From JAPPOI01 sp028818055 (GTDB lineage Bacteria > Pseudomonadota > Alphaproteobacteria > Rhodobacterales > Rhodobacteraceae): 64,000 nt of DNA. A program made the translations under genes and the position numbers. Location: positions 558,001 through 622,000 of the forward strand of contig OZ253954.1 of NCBI GenBank assembly GCA_965267405.1, read 5' to 3'. The notes beneath the pieces are model-generated. The model worked only from the letters and a program-made list of their open reading frames with translations. It was not told the origin of the DNA and ran no database searches. Every line of letters begins with the position of its first letter. Position 1 is the first letter of the stretch. Of this stretch, positions 18,153 to 26,530 are shown in pieces.

Positions 18153-20525
18153 CTAGAACGGCACATCATCGCCCGCGGACGCAGCGGGCGTAATGAACTT
18201 TGCGACAACTTTTTTGTCGCCCGCTTTGTCGAAAGCGATGTCGAGTTTATCGCCCTCGATGCCCGTGATGGCGCCGTATCCGAACTTCTGGTGGAACACA
18301 CGATCTCCGATTGTGAACGCTGAAACAGCATCAAGATCGATCACCATGTTCCGCGCCTCGGAAGGTTGCGTCATAGGGCGATGTTGGCTTCTGGCCTGAA
18401 GCCGCTTCCATCCGGGCGAGTTGTAGCCATCTGCTTTGGCCGCACGGTCAACCAAATCACTTTGAATTGTGTCGCCCATCGACGGCGCCGCGGCGCCAAA
18501 ACCGCCGCCGTACAGACCCGGCGGCGTCAAGACATCGACATGCTCGTCTGGAAGTTCATCAATGAAGCGCGACGGGAGCTGACTTTGCCATTGACCATAG
18601 ACACGACGATTTCCCGCGAAACTGATCGTTGCCAGCTCTTCTGCCCGCGTGATGCCGACATAGGCAAGCCTTCGTTCTTCTTCGAGGCCCTTCACACCAT
18701 TCTCATCCATCGACCGCTGCGATGGGAACAGCCCGTCTTCCCAGCCTGGCAGAAAGACCGCGGGAAACTCGAGACCTTTGGCGGCGTGAAGCGTCATGAT
18801 GGATACTTTTTCTTCGCCGTCCTCACTTTCGTTGTCCATGATCAGACTGACGTGTTCAAGAAATCCTTGAAGATTTTCAAATGATTCCAGTGCTTTGACC
18901 AGTTCTTTGAGGTTCTCCAAACGGCCTGGAGCTTCGGGTGTTTTGTCGTTTTGCCAATGTTCGGTGTAGCCCGATTCTTCCAGAACTTGTTCGGCCAGTT
19001 CGATATGGTTTTCGCCTGCCCGTACGAGCCCGTGCCAGCGGTCTAACCCTTCCACCAACCGACCAAGCTCGGCCGCGCCCTTGCCGGTCAGGCCCTTCGC
19101 CGAAAGCAAAAGCCGTGCTCCTTCGACAAGAGAAACGCCATTTTCACGCGCGGAAGCCTGGATTTTCTGCTGAGCTTTATCGCCTAGCCCGCGCTTGGGT
19201 GTGTTGACGATACGCTCAAACGCTAGGTCGTCATCCAAGCTGACGGATAGACGAAAGTACGCCATCGCATCACGGATTTCCATGCGTTCGTAAAACCGCG
19301 GCCCGCCGATGACGCGGTACGGAAGCCCGATAGTCAGAAATCGATCCTCAAAAGCGCGCATCTGGTGTGAGGCGCGAACCAGAATGGCGACATCATCCAA
19401 ACCGAAGGGTCTGAGGCCACGCGTGCCGCTCTGCATGGCTTCGATTTCTTCGCCAATCCAACGCGCTTCTTCGTCGCCGTCCCAGTGACCGATCAATCGG
19501 ACTTTCTCGCCATCATCCAAATCGGTGAACAGCGTCTTTCCCAATCGACCCTGGTTGGCGGCGATCACGCCGCTGGCTGCAGCCAAAATGTGAGGCGTCG
19601 AGCGGTAATTCTGTTCAAGGCGGACAACCACCGCACCGGGAAAATCCTTTTCAAACCGCAGGATATTGCCCACCTCGGCACCGCGCCACCCATAGATCGA
19701 TTGGTCGTCATCACCGACACAGCAGATGTTCTTGTGCCCCTGTGCCAAAAGCCGAAGCCAAAGGTACTGCGCGACATTGGTGTCCTGATACTCGTCCACA
19801 AGGATATATCGAAACCAACGTTGATACTGCGCCAGAACGTCTTCGTGCGTCTGAAAAATTGTCACGACGTGCAACAAGAGATCGCCAAAATCCACCGCGT
19901 TCAGGGTTTTCAGCCGTTCCTGGTATTCGGCGTACAGGTCAACGCCACGGTGATTGAATGCGCCCGCCTCTGCTGTCGGGACTTTGTCGGGTGTCCAAGC
20001 CCTGTTCTTCCAGCCATCAATGATGTGAGTGAGTTGTCTTGCGGGCCAGCGCTTTTCATCAATGTTGGCTGCGACGACCAGTTGCTTAAGCAACCGTGTC
20101 TGATCGTCGGTATCAAGGATCGTAAAATTCGACTTTAAACCAACAAGCTCTGCATGACGCCGCAAAAGTTTCACGCAAATCGCGTGAAATGTGCCAAGCC
20201 AAGGCATGCCTTCGACGGTTTGACCCAGAAGGTTGGCGACACGATTTTTCATCTCGCGCGCAGCCTTATTGGTAAAGGTCACGGCAAGTATCTCGTTCGG
20301 TCGGGCTTTGCCCGTAGCAAGCAAGTGGGCAATCCGGGTTGTCAGAGCCTTGGTCTTACCCGTGCCCGCGCCGGCCAGCATCAAGACCGGCCCTTCCAGC
20401 GCCTCAACAGCTTGCCTCTGCGCCTCGTTCAATTCATCGAGATAAGGCGCAGGACGGGCCGCCAATGCCTGCTGTGATAAAGGCATCCGGTCCGGAAATT
20501 CATCGCTGTCGTAGGCACTGCTCAT
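18153..20525 (-). CDS. uvrD: UvrD/PcrA-type DNA helicase
   Basis: Superfamily 1A 3'-5' DNA helicase of 790 residues, acting in nucleotide-excision and mismatch repair. Seen: LNEAQRQAV (Q motif), AGAGTGKT Walker A (51-58), AVTFTNKAAREM (Ia), LVDEYQDTN (II), GDDDQSIYGWRGA (III), LEQNYRS (IV), VSIMTLHAAKGLEFP (V) and VGITRAEE (VI). The extra C-terminal region ends in a small beta-domain like that of PcrA/UvrD. ATG 20525 (MSSAYDSDEF) is chosen; the frame is open 327 bases upstream but that part is unlike the family and would run into the divergent dehydrogenase region. Confidence 0.95.
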   Translation of the reverse strand: MSSAYDSDEFPDRMPLSQQALAARPAPYLDELNEAQRQAVEALEGPVLMLAGAGTGKTKALTTRIAHLLATGKARPNEILAVTFTNKAAREMKNRVANLLGQTVEGMPWLGTFHAICVKLLRRHAELVGLKSNFTILDTDDQTRLLKQLVVAANIDEKRWPARQLTHIIDGWKNRAWTPDKVPTAEAGAFNHRGVDLYAEYQERLKTLNAVDFGDLLLHVVTIFQTHEDVLAQYQRWFRYILVDEYQDTNVAQYLWLRLLAQGHKNICCVGDDDQSIYGWRGAEVGNILRFEKDFPGAVVVRLEQNYRSTPHILAAASGVIAANQGRLGKTLFTDLDDGEKVRLIGHWDGDEEARWIGEEIEAMQSGTRGLRPFGLDDVAILVRASHQMRAFEDRFLTIGLPYRVIGGPRFYERMEIRDAMAYFRLSVSLDDDLAFERIVNTPKRGLGDKAQQKIQASARENGVSLVEGARLLLSAKGLTGKGAAELGRLVEGLDRWHGLVRAGENHIELAEQVLEESGYTEHWQNDKTPEAPGRLENLKELVKALESFENLQGFLEHVSLIMDNESEDGEEKVSIMTLHAAKGLEFPAVFLPGWEDGLFPSQRSMDENGVKGLEEERRLAYVGITRAEELATISFAGNRRVYGQWQSQLPSRFIDELPDEHVDVLTPPGLYGGGFGAAAPSMGDTIQSDLVDRAAKADGYNSPGWKRLQARSQHRPMTQPSEARNMVIDLDAVSAFTIGDRVFHQKFGYGAITGIEGDKLDIAFDKAGDKKVVAKFITPAASAGDDVPF

Positions 20526-20727
20526 GATGAGTGACGTTAACCGGATTACCGTCAGAGTTAAAGGGGTGTTCGCCATCTGTTCTTCAGGCTGAAACAGCAT
20601 TTTCGTTGCGCAGATCACGAGTCGCCGGTGGACTGCTGACGGGCAGTTGTACCCACCTGCTGGGCGCCAAAATCCACCGATGAGAAATGACCTTTCCTTC
20701 CCGGTGAAATTCAGTGAAAACGGGCAC

Positions 20728-21870
20728 ATGGACCTTGATATAAAATACCCGGCTGTGTCGGATTTGCGCGCCGGAGCGCGGCGGCGCGTTCCACATTTCG
20801 TCTTTGAGTATTTGGATAGTGCCACCGGGCTTGAAGACCAGCACCGCCGCAATATGGAAGCCCTGCGATCGGTCTATTTTATGCCTTCAATCTTGGAAGG
20901 CGTGTTTGAACCGGACCTTTCAACAGAATTTCTAGGCAAGACATATCCCTTGCCTTTCGGCTGCGCACCGGTCGGCATGTCAGGCATCATGTGGCCGCGC
21001 GCCGAAAAGATCATCGCATCAAGCTGTGCGAAGGCGGGTATTCCGTATGGCATGAGTTCGGTCGCGACCGTCGTTCCCGAGAAGTTAACGCCACACATCG
21101 GGGATCAGGGCTGGTTTCAGCTGTACATGCCGCACGACAAGGCCATCCGGTCAGATATTTTGCGACGCGCAAAGGAAGCTGGCTTCACGCACTTGGTGCT
21201 TACCGTCGATGTGCCGGTCGATAGTCGCCGGGAACGTCAACGTCGCGCCAATCTGACCATTCCGCCAAAGGTCAATCTGGCGATGATCTGGTCGATGATT
21301 TTGCATCCGGCCTGGACACTTGGCACATTGCGCGAGGGCATACCAAGCCTGAAGCTTCCCGAAGACTACGTCGACAAATCGCAAAAGTTCACATCGACGG
21401 CACATGCAGGACACGTCATTCGCGGGCAACCGGAATGGTCTGACATTGATGAGTTGCGCGCTGAGTGGGACGGACCATTCTTGGTAAAAGGCGTGCAGAA
21501 ACCTGACGACGGAAAACGCCTGATAGACGCCGGCGTCGATGCGCTTTGGATTACCAATCACACCGGCCGTCAGTTTGACGGCGGGCCAGCCTGTTTGGAT
21601 GCATTGCCGCGCATCCGCGAAGCGTTGCCCGATGCGTCCATCATTTACGACAGTGGGATCACCGGTGGCGTCGATATCATGCGTGCGCTGGCTTTGGGCG
21701 CCGATTTCGTGATGTTGGGCCGGGCATTCCACTACGCTGTTGGCGCATTGGCCGACAAGGGACCGGACCATCTGATCCACATGCTACGGGACGACATGCG
21801 TTTGGCTATGGGCAATATTGGCGCCAGAACCCTTTCAGACCTGCCTGGCAAGTTGGTCACACCAGCCTGA
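20728..21870 (+). CDS. FMN-dependent 2-hydroxyacid (L-lactate-type) dehydrogenase/oxidase
   Basis: A 380-residue TIM-barrel flavoprotein of the glycolate oxidase/L-lactate dehydrogenase family, oxidising L-2-hydroxyacids to 2-oxoacids. Seen: PVGMSGIMWP, WFQLYMP, LTVDVPVDSRRERQRR, and the active site TNHTGRQFDGGPA with catalytic His278 and the following Arg. The usual NHGGRQLD reads NHTGRQFD, so this is a divergent subfamily and lactate is not assured as substrate. ATG 20728 matches the family start, though the ribosome-binding site is weak. About 200 bases separate it from the divergent helicase start. A perfect hairpin follows the stop. Confidence 0.88.
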   Translation: MDLDIKYPAVSDLRAGARRRVPHFVFEYLDSATGLEDQHRRNMEALRSVYFMPSILEGVFEPDLSTEFLGKTYPLPFGCAPVGMSGIMWPRAEKIIASSCAKAGIPYGMSSVATVVPEKLTPHIGDQGWFQLYMPHDKAIRSDILRRAKEAGFTHLVLTVDVPVDSRRERQRRANLTIPPKVNLAMIWSMILHPAWTLGTLREGIPSLKLPEDYVDKSQKFTSTAHAGHVIRGQPEWSDIDELRAEWDGPFLVKGVQKPDDGKRLIDAGVDALWITNHTGRQFDGGPACLDALPRIREALPDASIIYDSGITGGVDIMRALALGADFVMLGRAFHYAVGALADKGPDHLIHMLRDDMRLAMGNIGARTLSDLPGKLVTPA

Positions 21871-21896
21871 TATTTCAATGACTTAGGAGCGATACT

Positions 21897-21918
21897 CGGC
21901 AAGACAGTTGTCTTGCCG
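21897..21918. repeat. Perfect inverted repeat before pyc
   Basis: CGGCAAGACA / TGTCTTGCCG, ten-base arms two bases apart (or a nine-base stem with tetraloop AGTT). It is 26 bases after the 2-hydroxyacid dehydrogenase stop and about 60 bases before the pyc start. No T-run follows, so it could be either a transcription stop or an operator for pyc. Confidence 0.5.
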
Positions 21919-21978
21919 CTTGCTCAAAAGAGCTATCGCCGCTAAACGATGCTGCAACTGCAAACAAAGGGTTTCCGT

Positions 21979-24900
21979 ATGGCCGAGTTCAAGAAGATCC
22001 TGGTTGCCAACCGTGGTGAAATTGCCATCCGCGTAATGCGCGCTGCCAACGAGCTGGGAAAACGAACGGTCGCTGTTTATGCGGAAGAAGATAAACTAAG
22101 CCTGCATCGCTTCAAAGCGGATGAAGCCTATCAAATTGGCAAGGGTCTTGGCCCGGTCGCGGCTTACCTGTCGATCGAGGAAATCATCCGCGTTGCACGA
22201 GAATGCGGAGCCGACGCCATCCACCCTGGCTACGGACTTTTGTCGGAAAACCCCGACTTCGTTGACGCCTGCGCAAAGAACGGCATTACCTTTATCGGCC
22301 CAAAAGCTGAAACGATGCGCGCGCTTGGCGACAAGGCAAGCGCTCGGAAGGTTGCGATTGCTGCGGGTGTTCCTGTTATCCCAGCGACCGAAGTTCTTGG
22401 CGACGATATGAAGAAGGTCGCCAAGCAGGCGGAAGAAATCGGCTATCCGATGATGCTCAAGGCATCCTGGGGCGGCGGCGGGCGTGGAATGCGCCCCATC
22501 GTCTCTGCTGATGAACTTGAAGAGAAAGTCTTGGAAGGCCGCCGTGAAGCCGAAGCAGCCTTTGGCAATGGCGAGGGTTATCTGGAGAAGATGATCCAAC
22601 GTGCACGCCACGTCGAAGTTCAAATTCTCGGGGACAGTCAAGGCAACATCTATCACCTTTGGGAACGCGATTGCTCGGTGCAGCGCCGCAACCAAAAGGT
22701 CGTCGAGCGCGCGCCAGCCCCGTACCTTTCGGGCGCGCAGCGCGAACGCATCTGTAATCTCGGCAAGAAAATCGCGGAACAAGTTGACTACGAGTGCGCC
22801 GGCACCATCGAATTTCTTATGGATATGGAGACTGGTGAGTTTTACTTCATCGAGGTCAATCCGCGTGTTCAGGTCGAGCACACGGTGACAGAAGAAGTCA
22901 CCGGCATCGATATTGTTCAGGCGCAAATCCTGATCGCTGAAGGCAAGTCGCTGGTCGAAGCTACCGGAACGGCAAGCCAGTACGATGTTCAACTGAATGG
23001 CCACGCAATCCAGTGCCGCGTCACCACAGAAGACCCAACCAACAACTTCATTCCCGACTACGGCCGGATCACCGCCTACCGCGGCGCCACTGGGATGGGA
23101 ATCCGGCTGGATGGTGGAACGGCTTATTCGGGTGCTGTCATCACTCGCTATTACGACTCTCTTCTTGAAAAAGTAACGGCTTGGGCGCCTACCCCTGAAG
23201 CTGCCATTGCGCGTATGGACCGGGCGCTACGCGAGTTTCGTATCCGTGGCGTTTCGACCAACATCGCGTTTGTCGAGAACTTGTTAAAACATCCGACGTT
23301 CTTGAACTATGAGTATCACACCAAGTTCATCGATGAGACGCCTGAACTGTTCGACTTCAAACGTCGACGCGACCGGGCGACAAAAATCCTGACGTACATC
23401 GCTGACATCACCGTCAATGGTCACCCCGAAACTGCAGGCCGACCAAAGCCTGCCGCCGACGCCCGCGATGCGGTAGCGCCCAAGTTACGGACCGACGCAC
23501 CTGTACCGGGTACCCGCAATATTCTGGAAGAGTTCGGCCCCGAAGCGTTGGCGGATTGGATGCGTGATCAAAAGCAGCTGTTGATCACCGATACGACCAT
23601 GCGCGATGGCCACCAGTCGCTGCTTGCCACGCGGATGCGATCGATCGACATGATCAATGCAGCGCCTGCATACGCGCACAACCTTCCTCAACTTTTCTCA
23701 GTGGAATGCTGGGGCGGCGCAACTTTCGATGTTGCTTACCGCTTCCTGCAGGAATGCCCTTGGCAGCGTCTGCGAGACTTGCGTGAGCGAATGCCCAACT
23801 TGCTGACGCAGATGCTGCTGCGAGGCGCCAATGGAGTTGGCTATACGAACTATCCCGACAACGTCGTGAAATTCTTCGTTAAACAGGCCGCAGAAACCGG
23901 CGTGGACGTGTTCCGCGTTTTCGACAGTTTGAACTGGGTAGAAAACATGCGCGTCGCGATGGACGCGGTGGTGGAAAACAACAAGGTCTGCGAAGGAACC
24001 ATCTGCTACACCGGCGACATTCAGAACGCCAATCGCGCTAAGTATGACCTGAAATACTACGTTGCGATGGGTCAGGAACTGAAAGACGCTGGCGCGCATG
24101 TGTTGGGCTTGAAGGACATGGCCGGGCTTTTGAAGCCTTCGGCCGCCCGCGTATTGATCAAAGCTTTGAAAGAGGAAGTTGGGCTTCCCATTCACTTCCA
24201 CACACACGATACCGCTGGCATCGCTTCAGCCACCATACTTGCGGCTTCCGAAGCTGGTGTTGATGCAGTTGACTGCGCGATGGACGCGTTTTCCGGCAAC
24301 ACTTCACAAGCGACACTTGGCACAGTCGTTGAAGCACTCGCTGGTTCCGAACGCGACACCGGTTTGGATATCGGCGCAGTGCGTGAAATCTCGAACTATT
24401 TTGAAGCGGTCCGTGGGCACTATGCGGCGTTTGAAAGTGGACTGCAGGCCCCAGCCTCGGAAGTTTACCTTCACGAGATGCCCGGAGGGCAATTTACCAA
24501 CCTGAAAGCGCAGGCGCGTTCACTTGGGCTTGAGGAACGCTGGCACGAGGTCGCAGAAACCTACGCTGACGTGAACAAAATGTTCGGTGACATCGTCAAA
24601 GTAACACCTTCGTCGAAAGTCGTTGGCGACATGGCCTTGATGATGGTCAGTCAGAACCTATCACGGGCCGAAGTCGAAGATCCGGCCAAAGATGTGGCCT
24701 TCCCTGACAGCGTGATTGACATGATGAAGGGTAATCTTGGCCAGCCTCCCGGTGGATGGCCGAAGGCAATTCAGCAGAAAATCCTGAAAGGCGAAAAAGC
24801 CACCACCGACCGCCCCGGCCTTCATGCTGATCCGATTGACATCGAGAAGACACGTGAAGAGCTGTCGAAAGAACTGGGTGGCTTTGAAGTCGACGACGAA

Positions 24901-25422
24901 GATCTCAATGGATACCTGATGTATCCAAAGGTTTTCCTCGATTACATGGGTCGCCATTCAACCTATGGGCCAGTGCGCACACTGCCGACGAAGAATTTCT
25001 TCTATGGTATGAACCCTGGCGACGAAATCTCGGTCGAGATCGATCCAGGTAAAACGTTAGAAATTCGCTGCCAAGCCATTGCGGAAACCAACGAAGAAGG
25101 TGAGGCTAAAGTCTTTTTCGAACTCAATGGACAACCACGCGTCATTCGCGTGACCGATCGTTCGTCAAAGGGTGCACAGGCCTCTCGCCCGAAAGCAGAC
25201 ATTTCTAATTCCAACCACATCGGCGCTCCTATGCCCGGCGTTGTGGCCTCAGTTGGTGCCCAACCGGGTGCGGAAGTGAAAGAAGGCGACCTACTTTTGA
25301 CCATCGAAGCGATGAAGATGGAGACCGGTATTCACGCAGAGCGTGACGCCAAGGTCAAAGCAGTGCATGTTTCTCCGGGCGCTCAGATAGACGCGAAGGA
25401 CCTTTTGGTCGAACTGGAGTAA
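21979..25422 (+). CDS. pyc: Pyruvate carboxylase
   Basis: Single-chain biotin enzyme of 1147 residues that carboxylates pyruvate to oxaloacetate (anaplerosis). Domain order: biotin carboxylase (about 1-450; ILVANRGEIAIRV, GGGGRGMR, EVNPRVQVEHTVTE), carboxyltransferase (about 530-800; DTTMRDGHQSLLATRMR), the tetramerisation/allosteric region, and the biotin carrier domain with EAMKMETG and biotinyl Lys1113. Start ATG 21979 has AAGGG upstream. The frame is open 30 bases further but MAEFKKILVANRGE is the family N-terminus. Roseobacters use this enzyme for CO2 fixation onto pyruvate. Single gene. Confidence 0.98.
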   Translation: MAEFKKILVANRGEIAIRVMRAANELGKRTVAVYAEEDKLSLHRFKADEAYQIGKGLGPVAAYLSIEEIIRVARECGADAIHPGYGLLSENPDFVDACAKNGITFIGPKAETMRALGDKASARKVAIAAGVPVIPATEVLGDDMKKVAKQAEEIGYPMMLKASWGGGGRGMRPIVSADELEEKVLEGRREAEAAFGNGEGYLEKMIQRARHVEVQILGDSQGNIYHLWERDCSVQRRNQKVVERAPAPYLSGAQRERICNLGKKIAEQVDYECAGTIEFLMDMETGEFYFIEVNPRVQVEHTVTEEVTGIDIVQAQILIAEGKSLVEATGTASQYDVQLNGHAIQCRVTTEDPTNNFIPDYGRITAYRGATGMGIRLDGGTAYSGAVITRYYDSLLEKVTAWAPTPEAAIARMDRALREFRIRGVSTNIAFVENLLKHPTFLNYEYHTKFIDETPELFDFKRRRDRATKILTYIADITVNGHPETAGRPKPAADARDAVAPKLRTDAPVPGTRNILEEFGPEALADWMRDQKQLLITDTTMRDGHQSLLATRMRSIDMINAAPAYAHNLPQLFSVECWGGATFDVAYRFLQECPWQRLRDLRERMPNLLTQMLLRGANGVGYTNYPDNVVKFFVKQAAETGVDVFRVFDSLNWVENMRVAMDAVVENNKVCEGTICYTGDIQNANRAKYDLKYYVAMGQELKDAGAHVLGLKDMAGLLKPSAARVLIKALKEEVGLPIHFHTHDTAGIASATILAASEAGVDAVDCAMDAFSGNTSQATLGTVVEALAGSERDTGLDIGAVREISNYFEAVRGHYAAFESGLQAPASEVYLHEMPGGQFTNLKAQARSLGLEERWHEVAETYADVNKMFGDIVKVTPSSKVVGDMALMMVSQNLSRAEVEDPAKDVAFPDSVIDMMKGNLGQPPGGWPKAIQQKILKGEKATTDRPGLHADPIDIEKTREELSKELGGFEVDDEDLNGYLMYPKVFLDYMGRHSTYGPVRTLPTKNFFYGMNPGDEISVEIDPGKTLEIRCQAIAETNEEGEAKVFFELNGQPRVIRVTDRSSKGAQASRPKADISNSNHIGAPMPGVVASVGAQPGAEVKEGDLLLTIEAMKMETGIHAERDAKVKAVHVSPGAQIDAKDLLVELE

Positions 25423-25517
25423 GTAGGCGCTTAGAGCTCGATTCAGTTCAGGGCCTTGAAGAGTTCATTGCGCAGCTTCAGATCGCGGACGACGCCTTAC
25501 TCAGAAACACACTTCGA

Positions 25518-25844
25518 TTGGCAGCACTGACCGATGGCCGCGAAGACAAGATCACTAAGCTCGCCCAATCGAACCAGGACGATTGGCGCGCATCAGCCTT
25601 ATCAGTGATTCAATCTAGTTTGAGCGACGTGCAGCCACACAGTGCATACCCTGTTGGGATGATGAATCTGCTGAGATTTCCAATCATCAAAAAATCCGGG
25701 CACAGAACGGCTCTTCAATGGCAAGAAAGCGCGATTTCCGCGGTCGAACACGGCGCAATCGCCCCATTACCAGACGCCGTGTTGGCAGAATTGAAATCAA
25801 TCGTAGCAGCAATCCACGCTCGACCACGCGCAACGGATCTTTAG
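25518..25844 (+). CDS. Hypothetical ORF without a normal start codon
   Basis: An open frame with coding-like composition between pyc and tRNA-Gly. From TTG 25518 it gives 108 residues with no recognised domain. The same frame reads back without a stop and with coherent sequence (...LEEFIAQLQIADDALLRNTLR) to just after the pyc stop and into its end, yet contains no ATG or GTG in that stretch. Candidate starts are ATT 25467 or TTG 25518, neither with a convincing ribosome-binding site. It may be a gene with an atypical start, a 5'-truncated remnant, or chance. Start and status are uncertain. Confidence 0.35.
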   Translation: MAALTDGREDKITKLAQSNQDDWRASALSVIQSSLSDVQPHSAYPVGMMNLLRFPIIKKSGHRTALQWQESAISAVEHGAIAPLPDAVLAELKSIVAAIHARPRATDL

Positions 25845-25902
25845 CGTATTTTTCGCTTGCAGTAGTCGCTGGGAATGACTAATGACGCCTCACCCAATGG
25901 AC

Positions 25903-25977
25903 GCGGGCGTAGCTCAGGGGTAGAGCATTACCTTGCCAAGGTAAGGGTCGTGAGTTCGAATCTCATCGCCCGCTCCA
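25903..25977 (+). tRNA. tRNA-Gly (anticodon GCC)
   Basis: Cloverleaf with acceptor stem GCGGGCG / CGCCCGC, D-arm containing AGCTCAGGGGTAGAGC, an anticodon loop with GCC, T-arm GGTTCGAATC-like (GAGTTCGAATCTC), discriminator T, and an encoded 3' CCA (25975-25977). Reads glycine GGC/GGU codons. No integrated element is seen at its 3' end. Confidence 0.97.
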
Positions 25978-26009
25978 AAATTCTCTCCGAAATTGATATG
26001 CGATTTCTA

Positions 26010-26023
26010 ACAGCGATCGCTGT
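26010..26023. repeat. Perfect 14-base palindrome
   Basis: ACAGCGATCGCTGT between the tRNA-Gly and the MarR stop codon. It is self-complementary with no loop and no T-run, so it is more like a binding site than a terminator. Role unknown. Confidence 0.4.
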
Positions 26024-26030
26024 CTGATAG

Positions 26031-26462
26031 TTAGAGATTTGCCAGTTTGATCAGGCATTGTCGCAGGATCGATTGTTCCTCGACGCTAAACGGTCTCACA
26101 AGCTTTTCATCGAACTCTTTCGCCTTGGCAGAGATGTCATTGTAGGCGGACACACCATTGTTTGTTAGGCGCAGCAATTCATGTCGGCGATCTTCTTCGA
26201 CCTCTTTGCGCGATAAGAATCTCTTCTGCTCAAGCGCCGAAACGGCACGGCTGACCTTGGTTTTATGGATACGGGCACGATCACAAATGGTTTTTGCCGT
26301 CATCTCTCCATATCGGCCTAGGTGAAACAGAACCCGCCATTCAGTTCGAAGCATGCCGTACCGACCTTTGTAGTACTGCTGAAACTCAAGGCTTGCCTCT
26401 TCTGCGGCCATGTTCAGAAGGTACGGCATGAAATCACGCAAATCGAAGTCACTTTTGTCCAT
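26031..26462 (-). CDS. MarR-family transcriptional regulator
   Basis: A 143-residue winged-helix MarR protein. Helix-turn-helix and wing are visible in MTAKTICDRARIHKTKVSRAVSALEQKRFLSRKEVEEDRR (about residues 54-93), flanked by helical dimerisation ends. MarR proteins are usually repressors released by small, often aromatic, ligands. It is divergent from hmgA with 68 bases between the two starts, and that gap holds an imperfect palindrome. A likely reading is that it represses the homogentisate operon and responds to a pathway aromatic. This is inference from position. Confidence 0.92.
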   Translation of the reverse strand: MDKSDFDLRDFMPYLLNMAAEEASLEFQQYYKGRYGMLRTEWRVLFHLGRYGEMTAKTICDRARIHKTKVSRAVSALEQKRFLSRKEVEEDRRHELLRLTNNGVSAYNDISAKAKEFDEKLVRPFSVEEQSILRQCLIKLANL

Positions 26463-26482
26463 AGGTTTCAGAATAATTCGTT

Positions 26483-26500
26483 GTTAGTTACAAAACCAAC
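26483..26500. promoter_or_regulatory. Candidate MarR operator
   Basis: GTTAGTT-ACAA-AACCAAC, a 7-4-7 inverted repeat with one mismatch, in the 68-base gap between the divergent marR and hmgA starts. It sits where it could control both. Size and AT-rich centre fit MarR-type operators. Binding is inferred from position and symmetry. Confidence 0.5.
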
Positions 26501-26530
26501 CATTATTTCCTTCGGCAGGAAGGAACCGCA

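Noticed and set aside
20526..20852. N-terminal extension of the helicase frame
   Set aside because: The added 109 residues do not resemble UvrD proteins and run antisense across the start of the divergent dehydrogenase gene. ATG 20525 gives the normal family N-terminus.
22096..23004. A 302-residue open frame on the minus strand opposite pyc
   Set aside because: It lies inside the biotin carboxylase domain of pyc, shows no domain and is a shadow frame.
25903..25977. tRNA-Gly as an integration site
   Set aside because: No integrase, no repeat of the tRNA 3' end and no foreign-looking block follow. The next genes are an ordinary catabolic operon.
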